Shown here piece by piece: positions 33,695-44,266 of a DNA stretch of 64,000 nucleotides. Position 1 is the first letter of the stretch. Each line of letters starts with the position of its first letter. The stretch lies in assembly GCA_035575925.1 (NCBI GenBank), contig DATLXK010000028.1, forward strand, positions 1 through 64,000. Direction: 5' to 3'. A model generated the notes under the pieces. The model saw only the letters and a program-made list of their open reading frames with translations, made no database searches and had not been told where the DNA came from. The stretch comes from DASWTL01 sp035575925. Lineage in GTDB: Bacteria > Bacteroidota > Bacteroidia > Sphingobacteriales > Sphingobacteriaceae. The position numbers and the translations under genes are program-made.

Positions 33695-33700
33695 CGAATA

Positions 33701-35524
33701 ATGAAAACTTACTTCAGACTGCTTTCATTCGCTAAACCCATTGAAAAGTTTGCAATCCCGTACATAATTGCAACCCTGCTTTCTATCATATTTAATACAT
33801 TAAATTTCACTTTGCTGGTTCCTCTTTTAAAAACGTTGTTTTCTGAGAAAAACACTGTTGTTGAAATATTGAAAAAGCCCGAAGGAATTAACATACTTGA
33901 CTATTATACCTATTATGTCCAACAAGGTATTAATAGTTATGGAGGATGGGTGGTATTGCAATTTGTTTGCGGTGTTATAATTTTATCAGTACTTCTAACA
34001 AACTTATTTAAATATTTCTCCCAACGCATTATGGAAAATCTGCGTGTGCATACCTTACTTAACCTGCGGAGAACGGTTTTTAATAATGTGATGGATCTTC
34101 ATCTGGGGTTTTTTAGTAATGAACGAAAGGGGGATATAATTTCTAAAATTGCTTCGGACGTGCAGGTGGTACAATATTCCGTTACATCCACACTTCAGGT
34201 TGTATTTAAAGAGCCGGTTCAGTTAATTGCTTACATAGCAATGCTGTTTGTGATTTCTGCTGAGCTAACCTTATATACATTGTTAATTCTTCCGGTTTCG
34301 GCTTTTATCATAGCCCGAATAGTAAAAAGGTTACGACATCAGGCTGTAAGTGCCCAGCAATCTTTTGGGTTGATGATAAGTTTTTTAGATGAAGCGCTAT
34401 CTGGCATTAAAATTATCAAGGCCTTTAATGCCACCGGACAGGTTAAACAAAAATTTGAAGATGAGAATAGAAATTATACGCGCCTGCTGCGTAAAATGGC
34501 TAAAAGGCAACAACTTGCTTCACCGGTATCTGAGACACTGGGTGTAACAATGGTATCTTTTATAGTGTTATACGGCGGTTATCTCATTTTTAATAATAAT
34601 TCTGATCTGGAAGCTGAAAGCTTTATAGGCTATATTATTATATTTTCTCAGGTGATGAGGCCTGCCAAAGCGCTTACCGATTCATTCAGTAACATTCATT
34701 CCGGGATAGCCGCTGGCGAACGCATATTGGAGCTTATTGATAGTAAACCGCTTATTTCAGATATTGAAAATCCCGTTCATATTAATGATTTTAAAGATAA
34801 AATAGCTTTTCATAATGTATCATTTTGTTATGATACTGATCGTGTTATTCTTGATGATATCACATTTGACCTCCCCAAAGGGAAAACGATAGCCCTGGTG
34901 GGACCTTCGGGCGGAGGTAAGTCTACATTAATAGATCTTATCCCCCGGTTTATTGAGTCTCAAAAAGGAAGTATATTATTTGACGGGACTGATATTACAA
35001 CTATAAGTATGGTGTCATTACGATCACAAATGGGAGTTGTAAATCAGGAATCAATACTTTTTAATGACACGATATTTAATAACATTGCATTTGGAAAGCC
35101 TGGTGCTACTCAACCGGAGGTGGAAGAGGCTGCAAAGGTGGCTAACGCACATGAATTTATATTAAAGACAGAATTTGGATATCAAACTAATATCGGTGAT
35201 CGTGGTATGAAGTTGTCAGGCGGGCAGAAACAACGTTTGAATATTGCCAGGGCGGTATTAAGTAATCCTGCTATACTTTTATTAGACGAAGCTACCTCCG
35301 CATTGGATACGGAGTCAGAAAAACTAGTACAGGATGCACTGAATAATCTGCTTAAAAACCGTACCTCTTTAGTTATAGCGCATCGCCTGAGTACCATTCA
35401 AAATGCTGATAAGATTCTTGTATTGGATGGGGGAAAAATTGTTGAAGAAGGAACCCATCAGGAGTTAATCCGTAATAACGGGCTATATAACAAGTTAACG
35501 GAAATGCAGGCGTTCCTTGAATAA
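33701..35524 (+). CDS. MsbA-like ABC transporter, fused permease and ATPase
   Basis: The protein has 607 residues from the ATG at 33701; a TTG three codons earlier is rejected. Six membrane helices fill about residues 15-320, followed by a nucleotide-binding domain. Walker A is GPSGGGKST, the Q-loop is GVVNQESILFND, the signature is LSGGQKQR, Walker B is ILLLDEATSALD and the switch His is in VIAHRLSTI. Half-transporters of this type act as homodimers; MsbA-type members flip lipid A core or other lipids across the inner membrane. The exact cargo is not determinable. It is convergent with infB. Confidence 0.93.
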   Translation: MKTYFRLLSFAKPIEKFAIPYIIATLLSIIFNTLNFTLLVPLLKTLFSEKNTVVEILKKPEGINILDYYTYYVQQGINSYGGWVVLQFVCGVIILSVLLTNLFKYFSQRIMENLRVHTLLNLRRTVFNNVMDLHLGFFSNERKGDIISKIASDVQVVQYSVTSTLQVVFKEPVQLIAYIAMLFVISAELTLYTLLILPVSAFIIARIVKRLRHQAVSAQQSFGLMISFLDEALSGIKIIKAFNATGQVKQKFEDENRNYTRLLRKMAKRQQLASPVSETLGVTMVSFIVLYGGYLIFNNNSDLEAESFIGYIIIFSQVMRPAKALTDSFSNIHSGIAAGERILELIDSKPLISDIENPVHINDFKDKIAFHNVSFCYDTDRVILDDITFDLPKGKTIALVGPSGGGKSTLIDLIPRFIESQKGSILFDGTDITTISMVSLRSQMGVVNQESILFNDTIFNNIAFGKPGATQPEVEEAAKVANAHEFILKTEFGYQTNIGDRGMKLSGGQKQRLNIARAVLSNPAILLLDEATSALDTESEKLVQDALNNLLKNRTSLVIAHRLSTIQNADKILVLDGGKIVEEGTHQELIRNNGLYNKLTEMQAFLE

Positions 35525-35560
35525 CAAATGTCAGACACTTTAAGGGTCTGACATTTGTTA
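35522..35560. terminator. Bidirectional terminator between the ABC exporter and infB
   Basis: A perfect 15-base stem (35522-35536 with 35546-35560) around a nine-base loop. It includes the exporter's TAA at its left foot and abuts the infB stop codon at 35561. The symmetric position between two convergent genes fits a shared terminator, although neither side has a long T tract. Confidence 0.85.
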
Positions 35561-38506
35561 CTAAGCTAACTTTCGTTTTACCTCTACCTGTTCGTAAGAT
35601 TCAACAATATCGCCAACTTCAATATTATTGAAATTATGAATATTTAAACCACATTCGTAATTTGTGGCAACCTCTTTAACATCGTCTTTAAAACGTTTTA
35701 ATGATGCCAGTTCGCCGGTATAAACAACAACGCCGTCTCTTACAATACGAACCTTGCTGTTCCGTGTAATCTTACCATCAAGAACCATACATCCTGCAAT
35801 AGTTCCAACTTTGCTGATCTTGAAAACCTCGCGTATCTCTACGTTCGAAGTGATCTTCTCTTCAAACTGCGGTGCAAGCATACCTTCCATCGCCGCTTTC
35901 ACTTCATTAATAGCGTCGTAAATGATAGAATATAATCTGATATCTATGGCTTCCTGTTCAGCAAGCTTACGTGCATTTTGCGACGGTCTAACCTGGAATC
36001 CGATTATAATAGCATCTGACGCAGTTGCTAATAAAACATCGGTTTCTGATATCTGGCCAACAGACTTATGTATTACGTTAACCTGAATCTCTTCAGTAGA
36101 TAGTTTTAATAATGAATCGGATAATGCTTCAATTGAGCCATCAACATCACCTTTAACAATAATATTAAGTTCTTTAAAGTTTCCAATTGCCAAACGACGC
36201 CCGATCTCATCCAGAGTAATATGTTTTTGGGTACGTAAGCCCTGCTCACGCTGTAATTGCAGGCGTTTGTTTGCTATTTCACGTGCTTCAACTTCACTTT
36301 CTACAGCATTAAATTTATCACCTGCTGTTGGAGCTCCCTGCATACCCAAAACCTGTACCGGTGTTGAAGGGCCTGCCTTATCCACTTTTACCCCACGTTC
36401 GTTATGTAATGCTTTAACTTTACCACTATAACTTCCTGCAAGAATAGCGTCACCAACCCGTAGAGTTCCGGCCTGTATAAGCACTGTTGTTACAATACCT
36501 CTTCCTTTATCAAGCGCAGCCTCAATTACAGTTCCAACTGCACGCTTTGACGGATTTGCTTGTAATTCTAATAATTCTGCTTCAAGTAATACTTTTTCAA
36601 GTAAGAGATCTATTCCCATCCCGGTTTTACCTGAAATTTCCTGACTTTGATATTTACCTCCCCAATCTTCAACCAAAATGTTCATTGCAGATAGTTGTTC
36701 ACGTATTTTATCAGAGCTTGCGCCGGGCTTGTCAACTTTGCTAAATGCAAATACTATGGGAACTCCGGCGGCCTGTGCATGATTTATAGCTTCACGGGTT
36801 TGAGGCATCACACTATCATCAGCGGCAATAACAATAATAGCTATATCGGTCACTTTTGCACCACGGGCCCGCATTGCTGTAAATGCTTCGTGACCCGGTG
36901 TATCCAAAAATGTAATTTTTCGGGAATCTTCCAGGGTAACTTCATAAGCACCAATGTGCTGGGTTATTCCCCCTGCTTCCCCTCCAATAACATTTGTTTT
37001 TCTAACAAAATCCAATAAAGAAGTTTTACCGTGATCAACGTGACCCATTACAGTTACAATGGGTGCCCGAGATAACAAGTCTTCTTCCGTATCTTCTTCT
37101 TCGATCAGATTTGATTCTTCATCTTCAGGTTTAACAAATTCAATTTGAAATCCAAATTCCTCTGCAACAATAGATAAAGTCTCCGCATCCAAACGTTGAT
37201 TTATAGATACGAACATACCTAAGCTCATACATGTAGATATGATTTGAGTTACAGGTACGTCAATCAAACTGGCCAACTCATTAGCGGTTACAAATTCTGT
37301 AACCCTAAGGATTTTTGATTGTAATTCAAGCTCCATAGCAGCTTCTTCTGCAGTTTGCGCAACATCATCGCGTTTTTGGCGACGTAACTTTGCACGCTGA
37401 GAAAACTTACCGGATTTCCCGGCACCGCTTAAACGCGCCAGTGTGGCTTTAATTTGATCTTGTATTTCTTTATCAGTAGGCTCTGCTTTAGATGCTGTTG
37501 GAGATGCGGATTTATTTCTAAAATCAGTGCGGTTGCCTTGCGGAGCCCGATTGGCTGCATTATTTCTAAAATCCGGACGCCCCCCGGGTTGGCCGGCTGT
37601 ACCGGTGGGTTTAGTTCCCTGATATCCCCCTCCGGTTGCCGGAGATCCACCAGGCTGACCCGGAGTTCCGCCGTCTTTGCGTTTACGTTTACGTTTTTGA
37701 TCATTGCCCGCTGTAGATGAACTGGCTACTGGCTGAGTACGGCGTGGCTGAGTGGAAAGATCAATCTTGCCAATTACATTAGGGCCGCTCAGTCGTTCAG
37801 CTTTTGCACGCACCACTTCATCCGATGCTTCATCTTCATTTTCTAATGTTGGGGCCGGCGGGGTAGGATCTTCAATTTCCACCGTGGATTGGTCTTTAAC
37901 AGGTACTAAAGTTTCTTCCGGTTCAGGAGCTGTGATCTCAACAACAACTGAAGTCTCAGGCGGTGTCTCAACGGGCTTTACTTCTTCAACTTTTATATCA
38001 GAAACAGGAGGAACATTTTTTTCTTCTTCCTGTATTTTTGGTTTTTTATCAGGACGGCTTTTTTGGTTCAGATTGTCCAGATCTATTTTGCCAACCACTT
38101 TTACTCCCGGTAAACTACCATCACCAGGTTTTTTCTCTTCAGTAGGTTGTAACGGGTCCGGAGCTGGCTTTGGTTTATCAGATGGTGGAGCAAATGAGGA
38201 ACCTGAGTTCTTAATCAGTATTTCTTCATGCTCAAAGTCAGAGTGGCGTGTAGGTTCGGTACGCTCATTAACAACGGGTTCGTCGCGACGGATCTTGCCA
38301 ATAACAATCTGCTTAGCTTCTTCCTTCACAATCTTATCGCCCTGATACTCCTTAGAGAGTACATCATACATCTCTCCGGTGAGTTTTGTATTGGGCTTTG
38401 GATCTACGGGATATCCATTTTTGTTCAAAAACTCAACGGCAGTATTCAAGCCAATATTTAGCTCTTTTGCTGCTTTAAGTAAATTTATGCTTTTACCTTC
38501 TGACAT
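35561..38506 (-). CDS. infB: Translation initiation factor IF-2
   Basis: A 981-residue GTPase that places initiator tRNA on the 30S subunit. The N-terminal IF2_N-type helix is SINLLKAAKELNIGLNTAVE. A long disordered Pro/Glu/Thr and Gly/Arg-rich region runs to about 360, and a second IF2_N helix follows. The G domain has G1 GHVDHGKTS (about 487), G3 DTPGHEAF and G4 FSKVDKPGA at about 588-596. Domains II, III and C2 complete it. In G4, the usual Asn of NKxD is Ser589 (codon AGC). It is the last gene of the rimP-nusA-infB operon. Confidence 0.96.
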   Translation of the reverse strand: MSEGKSINLLKAAKELNIGLNTAVEFLNKNGYPVDPKPNTKLTGEMYDVLSKEYQGDKIVKEEAKQIVIGKIRRDEPVVNERTEPTRHSDFEHEEILIKNSGSSFAPPSDKPKPAPDPLQPTEEKKPGDGSLPGVKVVGKIDLDNLNQKSRPDKKPKIQEEEKNVPPVSDIKVEEVKPVETPPETSVVVEITAPEPEETLVPVKDQSTVEIEDPTPPAPTLENEDEASDEVVRAKAERLSGPNVIGKIDLSTQPRRTQPVASSSTAGNDQKRKRKRKDGGTPGQPGGSPATGGGYQGTKPTGTAGQPGGRPDFRNNAANRAPQGNRTDFRNKSASPTASKAEPTDKEIQDQIKATLARLSGAGKSGKFSQRAKLRRQKRDDVAQTAEEAAMELELQSKILRVTEFVTANELASLIDVPVTQIISTCMSLGMFVSINQRLDAETLSIVAEEFGFQIEFVKPEDEESNLIEEEDTEEDLLSRAPIVTVMGHVDHGKTSLLDFVRKTNVIGGEAGGITQHIGAYEVTLEDSRKITFLDTPGHEAFTAMRARGAKVTDIAIIVIAADDSVMPQTREAINHAQAAGVPIVFAFSKVDKPGASSDKIREQLSAMNILVEDWGGKYQSQEISGKTGMGIDLLLEKVLLEAELLELQANPSKRAVGTVIEAALDKGRGIVTTVLIQAGTLRVGDAILAGSYSGKVKALHNERGVKVDKAGPSTPVQVLGMQGAPTAGDKFNAVESEVEAREIANKRLQLQREQGLRTQKHITLDEIGRRLAIGNFKELNIIVKGDVDGSIEALSDSLLKLSTEEIQVNVIHKSVGQISETDVLLATASDAIIIGFQVRPSQNARKLAEQEAIDIRLYSIIYDAINEVKAAMEGMLAPQFEEKITSNVEIREVFKISKVGTIAGCMVLDGKITRNSKVRIVRDGVVVYTGELASLKRFKDDVKEVATNYECGLNIHNFNNIEVGDIVESYEQVEVKRKLA

Positions 38507-38588
38507 CTAAAATTAACCTCTCAACTTATTTTTTACAAAAGTACGTTTTTTTATTATGGGTATTGCATCACAGGTACTATAACCACAA

Positions 38589-39824
38589 TTATTCAAACTC
38601 AGAACGCAATATATCGATCACCTCTTTTACTGTATTTTCTTCCAAATCTGTTCTTTTAACCAATTCTTCTGCAGATAGTTCAAGAACAGATTTTGCTGTA
38701 TCTAAACCAACACGTTTAAATTCGTCAATTATCCAACCATCAATTTCATCTGCAAATTCTTCAATATCCACATCCTCTTCATCTTCACCAGATTCGCGAT
38801 ATACATCAATTTCATATCCTGTAAGCTTGCCGGCAAGTTTAATATTATGTCCTCCACGGCCAATGGCCAATGAAACCTGATCGGGCTTTAGATAGACTGC
38901 TGCACGCTTTTCTTCATCATCCAGCTTAATAGTGGTGATTTTTGCAGGACTTAATGCACGCTGTATATATAATGAAACATTGTTAGTATAATTTATTACA
39001 TCAATATTTTCATTCTTTAATTCACGCACAATGCCATGTATCCTGGAACCCTTCATCCCTACACAAGCTCCAACCGGATCAATCCGGTCATCATACGATT
39101 CAACCGCCACCTTGGCACGTTCTCCGGGCTCTCTTACAATTTTTTTGATAGTAATTAGACCATCGAAAATTTCAGGAACTTCCAGTTCGAACAGACGCTG
39201 CAAAAACTCAGGTGCCGTACGTGAAATAAGAATTTTGGGGTTGCTGTTAAACATATCCACTTTAGATATAACTGCACGTACCGTATCGCCCTTTTTAAAA
39301 TAGTCTGCCGGTATTTGATCTGTTTTAGGAAGAATTAACTCATTACCCTCATCATCAAGAACCAATGTCTCTTTTTTCCAGATCTGGTAAACTTCACCTG
39401 TAATTATCTCACCGGTGCGGTCTTTGTATTTACGGAAGATCTCATCTTTTTCAAGCTCCAGGATTTTTGAAACAAGCGTTTGCCTTGCTGCAAGAATAGC
39501 ACGCCTGCCGAAACTTTCAAGGGTAATCTGCTCAATATAATCATCGCCAATCTCCAGATCCTCATCTAATGTTTTAGCTTCCTTAAGTTCTATTTCCAGA
39601 TCATCATCTTCAGAGAATTCATCTTCTACAACTACACGCGTTCGCCAGATCTCAAGGTCACCGTTATCAGGATTCACAATCACATCACAGTTCTCGTCAG
39701 TTCCGAATTTCCTGCGTATCATGCTGCGGAACACCTCTTCCAGTACACTGATCACCGTTGGACGGTCAATGTTTTTGAAGTCCTTAAACTCCTGGAATGA
39801 ATCAATTAAATTAATATTGCTCAT
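38589..39824 (-). CDS. nusA: Transcription termination/antitermination factor NusA
   Basis: The protein has 411 residues. An N-terminal RNA-polymerase-binding domain (MSNINLIDSFQEFKDFKNID onward) is followed by an S1 domain near 130-205 (GEIITGEVYQIWKKETLVLD). Two KH domains follow, with VGACVGMKGSRIHGIVRELK and VSLAIGRGGHNIKLAGKLTG. The short acidic tail lacks the E. coli-type AR repeats, usual for Bacteroidota. It controls pausing, termination and antitermination. It is encoded two bases after rimP and 82 bases before infB on the same strand. Confidence 0.96.
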   Translation of the reverse strand: MSNINLIDSFQEFKDFKNIDRPTVISVLEEVFRSMIRRKFGTDENCDVIVNPDNGDLEIWRTRVVVEDEFSEDDDLEIELKEAKTLDEDLEIGDDYIEQITLESFGRRAILAARQTLVSKILELEKDEIFRKYKDRTGEIITGEVYQIWKKETLVLDDEGNELILPKTDQIPADYFKKGDTVRAVISKVDMFNSNPKILISRTAPEFLQRLFELEVPEIFDGLITIKKIVREPGERAKVAVESYDDRIDPVGACVGMKGSRIHGIVRELKNENIDVINYTNNVSLYIQRALSPAKITTIKLDDEEKRAAVYLKPDQVSLAIGRGGHNIKLAGKLTGYEIDVYRESGEDEEDVDIEEFADEIDGWIIDEFKRVGLDTAKSVLELSAEELVKRTDLEENTVKEVIDILRSEFE

Positions 39825-39826
39825 TT

Positions 39827-40291
39827 TTATTTAAATGAAATTAACACTTTCGTTTCTAATATGCGGTCAAAAGGAATGGTACTTTCTAACAATTGTGACT
39901 TACTTCCCTTCTCTTTAATTTTTTCTTCTATTATGATGGCAGATGCATCAGCACTAATTAACTTGCCTTCGCGTGTAGTGCCATCATTCAATTTAATCGT
40001 TACCGTTCTTCCAATATTCTTGGTATACTGTCTTAATGATTCCAGCGGACTGTCAAGGCCGGGTGAAGACACCTCCAGATTATATGCCTGATCAATGGTG
40101 TTTTCTTCCTCCAGATGAAAACCTACGGTTCGGCTTATTGCAACACAATCAGCAATTGCCACTCCGTTATCACCATCAACCAGGATAGTTAATTTTCCAT
40201 TCAGATGCATTTTTATAGACACTAAAAACAGATCCGGACGGTCAGCAATTTTTTCTTCTACTAATTCTTTAACCCGTTTTTCTATGTTCAT
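39827..40291 (-). CDS. rimP: Ribosome maturation factor RimP
   Basis: The protein has 154 residues from the ATG at 40289-40291 (MNIEKRVKELVEEKI); three further upstream codons are possible but unnecessary. The RimP core is visible in ADCVAISRTVGFHLEEEN, and the signature VSSPGLDSPLESLRQYTKNI precedes a C-terminal SH3-like domain (GTTREGKLISADASAIIIE). It is needed for 30S subunit assembly. It heads the rimP-nusA-infB operon, transcribed leftward. An intrinsic terminator of the preceding transcription unit lies just upstream at 40317-40351. Confidence 0.95.
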   Translation of the reverse strand: MNIEKRVKELVEEKIADRPDLFLVSIKMHLNGKLTILVDGDNGVAIADCVAISRTVGFHLEEENTIDQAYNLEVSSPGLDSPLESLRQYTKNIGRTVTIKLNDGTTREGKLISADASAIIIEEKIKEKGSKSQLLESTIPFDRILETKVLISFK

Positions 40292-40316
40292 ACTAATCAA
40301 ACTACAACCAGCAGGT

Positions 40317-40351
40317 AAAAAAAAGAGTCCCGATAGCTATCGGGACTCTTT
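40317..40351 (-). terminator. Intrinsic terminator downstream of the T9SS esterase-like gene
   Basis: A perfect 15-base inverted repeat (40322-40336 with 40337-40351; core GTCCCGATAGCTATCGGGAC) is followed on the minus strand by a run of eight T (A-run at 40317-40324). It sits 48 bases after the end of the minus-strand gene at 40399 and before rimP, so it insulates the rimP operon. The core palindrome is a familiar Bacteroidota terminator. Confidence 0.9.
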
Positions 40352-40398
40352 ACAACAGCGCAAATATAAACAGTATAGATTAATACTGCAAATAGAAA

Positions 40399-43252
40399 TT
40401 AATGCTGGATGATGATTTGTTTTTTAATTACCTCTTTAGCATCGATAATGTGCAGAGAGTAGATTCCATTTTCAATGTCTGAAGTATTAAGGGTTATAAG
40501 GTTGGAATTTGAATTGTTTTTAGCTGATCTAACAACTTTACCTTTATCATTGAATATTTTAACTTCAAAGTCCTTTTTAACACCTGTCTTCTCTTTATTT
40601 GATTGGGATTGAGTGTCTCCAAAACTGATATTTAATTCCTGACTTGCCGGGTTTGGATAAATAGTATAGCTTGTTCTGTAATAACAATTGTTAACAGTTC
40701 CATTTCTATGAATTGAATAAGATTGACCACAGCTTGTTACACGGCACTCTACCCAGAATGACGAGGTTGAGGTACCGTAAGGAAACTCAATCTCAACGTT
40801 TGCTGTTGACTGGCCATTTCCTATGGTTCCTGTATATTCGCATGTCCACAAATAAGAATCATACATATCATCTACACTTAAATAGATTGTACCTGGTGAA
40901 CATACTGCCTGGTTCTCTTCAAATCCGTAAATTTCATAAGGTGCTCCTACCGTGGACCCCGTTGTAATATTTTTTAAAAGCGTTGAATTGCCACACGGAG
41001 TAGAGACTGAAGCTGTTAATGTTCCTGAGCCGGATCCATTAGCGTTAACCGTGACACTGCTGTTTGTATTTGAGCCGGAAATACTAATGGTGCCTGATAC
41101 CGACCATACAACAGAAGAACCAGGAGCCAGGGGAATAGAATACGACTCTGAACTGCAAAGATTAGCAGAGCCTGTTATATTTGAACATAAATGTGGGATT
41201 GTTTGAAGCTGCTATACTGTATTTATAAAACCAGTTTTGATAAGAAGTGTTCAGTTGAAAATCCGGCAAAGTGATAGTTCCTCCAGGATAACTGTCATGA
41301 GGCAATAATCCTGATGGTGCGTACTTGGTTTTACTCATTAGAACAACATCAATATTTATGAGGTAAAATATTTTCTTTGTATATCTAATATCCATATAAT
41401 AAACCCGGTTTGAGCCTCCATTAGCTGTAGCGTTTAATTGTACTTCCGCCTGGAATGTATTTTTTCCTGGTAAAGTTCCAAGCCTGAATATGCGACTCCG
41501 GGGAAGTAATTTAGAAGCAAAATGGGAAACAGCTGTAAAAGCAAGGTCCCCTAAAAAACGTGTACTTATCTTACCTAAAATACTTACCAGACTCCCGCCC
41601 GGCTGCAAGTCCTGAGATTGGGCGCATTCAGAACCATTGCTTAAAGAAACATTCCGGGTTTGTGGATAACCAATGTTTTGAAGCTGCTGCTGGAAATTAT
41701 CATGTACAGAGTTATTTAAGTTACCGAAATCATTAATATAATTTACCAGCATTTGCCGGGAAGCAGGCTGATTTGCAAGACTTAAAGCCAGCAGCGGACT
41801 TACACTCCCCCTTATAAGCTGAATAACTTCAACACCCAAAGCAACAGGCCCTGTACTTATATAGATATTACGGGCATGCCTGCCCATGTGCTGATAAGCA
41901 AGAGGAACGTTTGCCCCCTGGTGCGGAGCATCATGGCTGATGAATAACCGTGTCTCATGGTTTTCATTTGCATTTTCCATTTCTTTTAATGCAATGCGGG
42001 TAATAAGCCCCCCCATGCTCTGGCCAATAATTACATTGGGTTCTTTTACCCCGTTTACCATTACCTTGTTCTGGTTTACCAGCCGGATAACCTCTTTTAA
42101 AAGCTTGGCATTCCTGAAAATATTATCCGTGCCTTTCTTCCAGTCGACATATATAAGATCATATTGTGGGTTGGTGAGAATAATTTCTTTTAAAACGTTT
42201 AGATCTAAAACCCTTATTTCTTTAAGAAATTGACTGACATTATTCACACCATATTTTTCCTCCGGTTTAATGATATGCCCCGGGTCAAAGCCTTCTGCCA
42301 CAATCAATGGTCTTCTTAACTGCGGATCGTTCGGATTGGCATAACGAATAGTTATAAAGCCTTGTGCCGTCTTGCCGTCGAAGCTTTCTGAAGCGGTAAT
42401 GGCCTGCGGCCCCGAAGGCAGGCTGAACGTGCTGAATTGTGATTGAACCTGGTCATCTGCCGGATCCACGGCAAAATCAATATGGATCCGGGAGTGGGAA
42501 TACAATATTCTTCCGTCTGATAAATTTACCTGGTATGTCCATGTTTTCACTCCCGTATCGGCATAATGTACCAGGGATGGCTGGTTTAAGGATAAGGTAC
42601 GGTAACCGGATCCATCATTCGGGTCGAACTGAATACTGCTGATGGACTGATTGCTTGTCCAGGTGGAAGAGGGTAAAATTACCTCGAACCGGCGGCCGTT
42701 ATAGCTGTCAACAGCCGGTGTTAAAGCAAATGCAATATCGGTATTATAAGGATCGATCCAGTTTCCGCTGATATACTGGTCATAGATCTGGTCGTTGGAT
42801 ACAGATACCTGGTTATTAGAGGCTGCATCGGGTTTAAACCGGGCATAACCCACACACAACCCGGCTAAAGCCAGCCGGCCCGGTGTACGCTCCTGTAACC
42901 ACAAGCTGTCCAGAAGCACGGGATGCTGCCATGAACCTGCGTTAGAGTGGATGCGGGAAGTAAAAAGCGTTTGATAAATATCCCAGTATGCTGCATAATC
43001 CACTACATTACTGTCTGTTAAAGCAGCAGTGCCGTTAAAATTTTCGATACTGGTAAATTCCATCGCATAGTCTTGAAGAAGGCCATAGGGTACCCGGTTT
43101 TTTTCAAGCGGAGAAAAAATGTAATTCATCCGGTCATTAAATGAGTTGTCTGTTTCTGCACCCGCCGGCAGGCTCTGAGCCAGAACGGAGGGTGCTGAAC
43201 AAAAATAAACGACGAGCAGCAGAGCCGCCCCGAATAAGTAAAATTGTTTCAT
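40399..43252 (-). pseudogene. Secreted esterase/lipase-like protein with T9SS sorting domain, split by a frameshift
   Basis: Two reading frames make one gene. The first (43252 leftward) has a signal peptide (MKQFYLFGAALLLVVYFCSA), a strand-rich region, then an alpha/beta-hydrolase-like domain with RPLIVAEGFDPGHI, the nucleophile elbow IIGQSMGGLITRIAL (about residue 410) and ISHDAPHQGANVPLA. It stops at 41162. The other frame, open from about 41211, carries CSNITGSANLCSSESYSIPL, an Ig/PKD-like domain, and a type A T9SS C-terminal domain (YTIYPNPASQELNISF ... IYSLHIIDAKEVIKKQI). Removing one base from GGG at 41195-41197 joins them as 951 codons including the stop. The enzyme class is inferred. 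Confidence 0.8.
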
Positions 43253-43278
43253 AGTCTTTAATTTATGTTAACGATTTA

Positions 43279-43857
43279 TTATTTAGTGTAAAACATATCA
43301 AAACGCCCTTCCCGTACTTCCACTTTTTCCCCTTTATCATTTACCGCATCAAACCAGAAGGTGCCGGATACAATTTGATTGGTTTCATCCAGTTTAGTGA
43401 TGTGCAGTTCGCCTTTAAATGATCCTGTAGTAGTATAAGCATTTATTGAAATGCCACTGAATATGGTGTATTCACTATATATTTCACCAGTATTTGGGGT
43501 AAGTGGAGCACCTTGAAGTATGTATACTTTTCCTTCTTCAATTGCCCTGCCATTGGAGTTTATAGCAATGGCTTCCAAGGCATCACTATCTTTAATTTCT
43601 CTTGACGCCGAAATATGAAAAAAAAAACCCTGGGCAGTGGGTGTATTTAAATGCTGGTAATGACTTTTTAGTGATGGCGGGCCAAAATTTCCAAGCTGGT
43701 ATTTATGCACAAAAGGTTTACCATTTACCAGGCACCCGAAGGTTCTTCTTCCTTCCTGAGTGGCGGGGGGCAATTTATCTAAGGGCTCCTTTTTGCAAGA
43801 TGCAGAGAGCAGCATACCGGCAAACGGCAGCAGGAATAATAGTTGTAAAGTTTTCAT
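43279..43857 (-). CDS. Hypothetical lipoprotein
   Basis: The protein has 192 residues from the ATG at 43855-43857, giving a lipoprotein signal (MKTLQLLFLLPFAGMLLSAS before Cys). The mature N-terminus KKEPLDKLPPATQEGRRTFG and the CLVNGKPFV segment resemble a group of small Bacteroidota lipoproteins (LPPATQ...FGCLVNG). The rest is predicted beta-sandwich with a final VSGTFWFDAVNDKGEKVEVR region. Function unknown. It lies 26 bases upstream of the T9SS esterase-like gene on the same strand, so the two may be co-expressed. Confidence 0.7.
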   Translation of the reverse strand: MKTLQLLFLLPFAGMLLSASCKKEPLDKLPPATQEGRRTFGCLVNGKPFVHKYQLGNFGPPSLKSHYQHLNTPTAQGFFFHISASREIKDSDALEAIAINSNGRAIEEGKVYILQGAPLTPNTGEIYSEYTIFSGISINAYTTTGSFKGELHITKLDETNQIVSGTFWFDAVNDKGEKVEVREGRFDMFYTK

Positions 43858-44266
43858 AATCAAATTTGTTTTATATGAACTATGTTATTAATTAAAGCTA
43901 TAGTATTTTTTTTGAATATTATATCCCCTAAAAGGGGGATATTTTAAAAAAGTCAAAAATTATAAATAATTGATTTATAGAAAGTTGATAATTAAGACGG
44001 TTTTTTTGTCAAAAATCCGGCGTCGTATTTTCATCAATTCTGCAGGTTTTTCACCTAAATAGTTCGGTCTTTCGTTGGGGTATAGTTTTAAATAATACTG
44101 CAAATTTTCCCTAATTTATAGTTTAGTCTGGGGCGGTGGATTAAGGATTAAGTGAAAGGTAGGAGTTCCAATATTATCCGGTGTGCAGGCCTTCGTTTAA
44201 TGTAAGTGAGTTTGCTGAAAACACAATTAACTTTTCGTAGTTTAGTTAAAATCAAACCTTAATTAT
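43858..44266. other. 409-base intergenic region upstream of the PF04020-type membrane protein
   Basis: Divergent region between the lipoprotein and the small membrane protein. It is strongly AT-rich and holds a hairpin with ATATCCCC at 43921-43928 and GGGGATAT at 43935-43942, followed by TTT. No ORF longer than a few dozen codons is convincing. Promoters for both flanking genes presumably lie here, but no clear TAnnTTTG box pair was found. Confidence 0.5.

Noticed and set aside
35522..35560. CRISPR-like or attachment-site repeat
   Set aside because: It is a single perfect hairpin between convergent genes and is best explained as a terminator.
37752..38345. Long forward ORF (197 codons) opposite infB
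   Set aside because: It is an antisense shadow of the low-complexity N-terminal region of IF-2, rich in Ser/Thr/Gly and without any domain.
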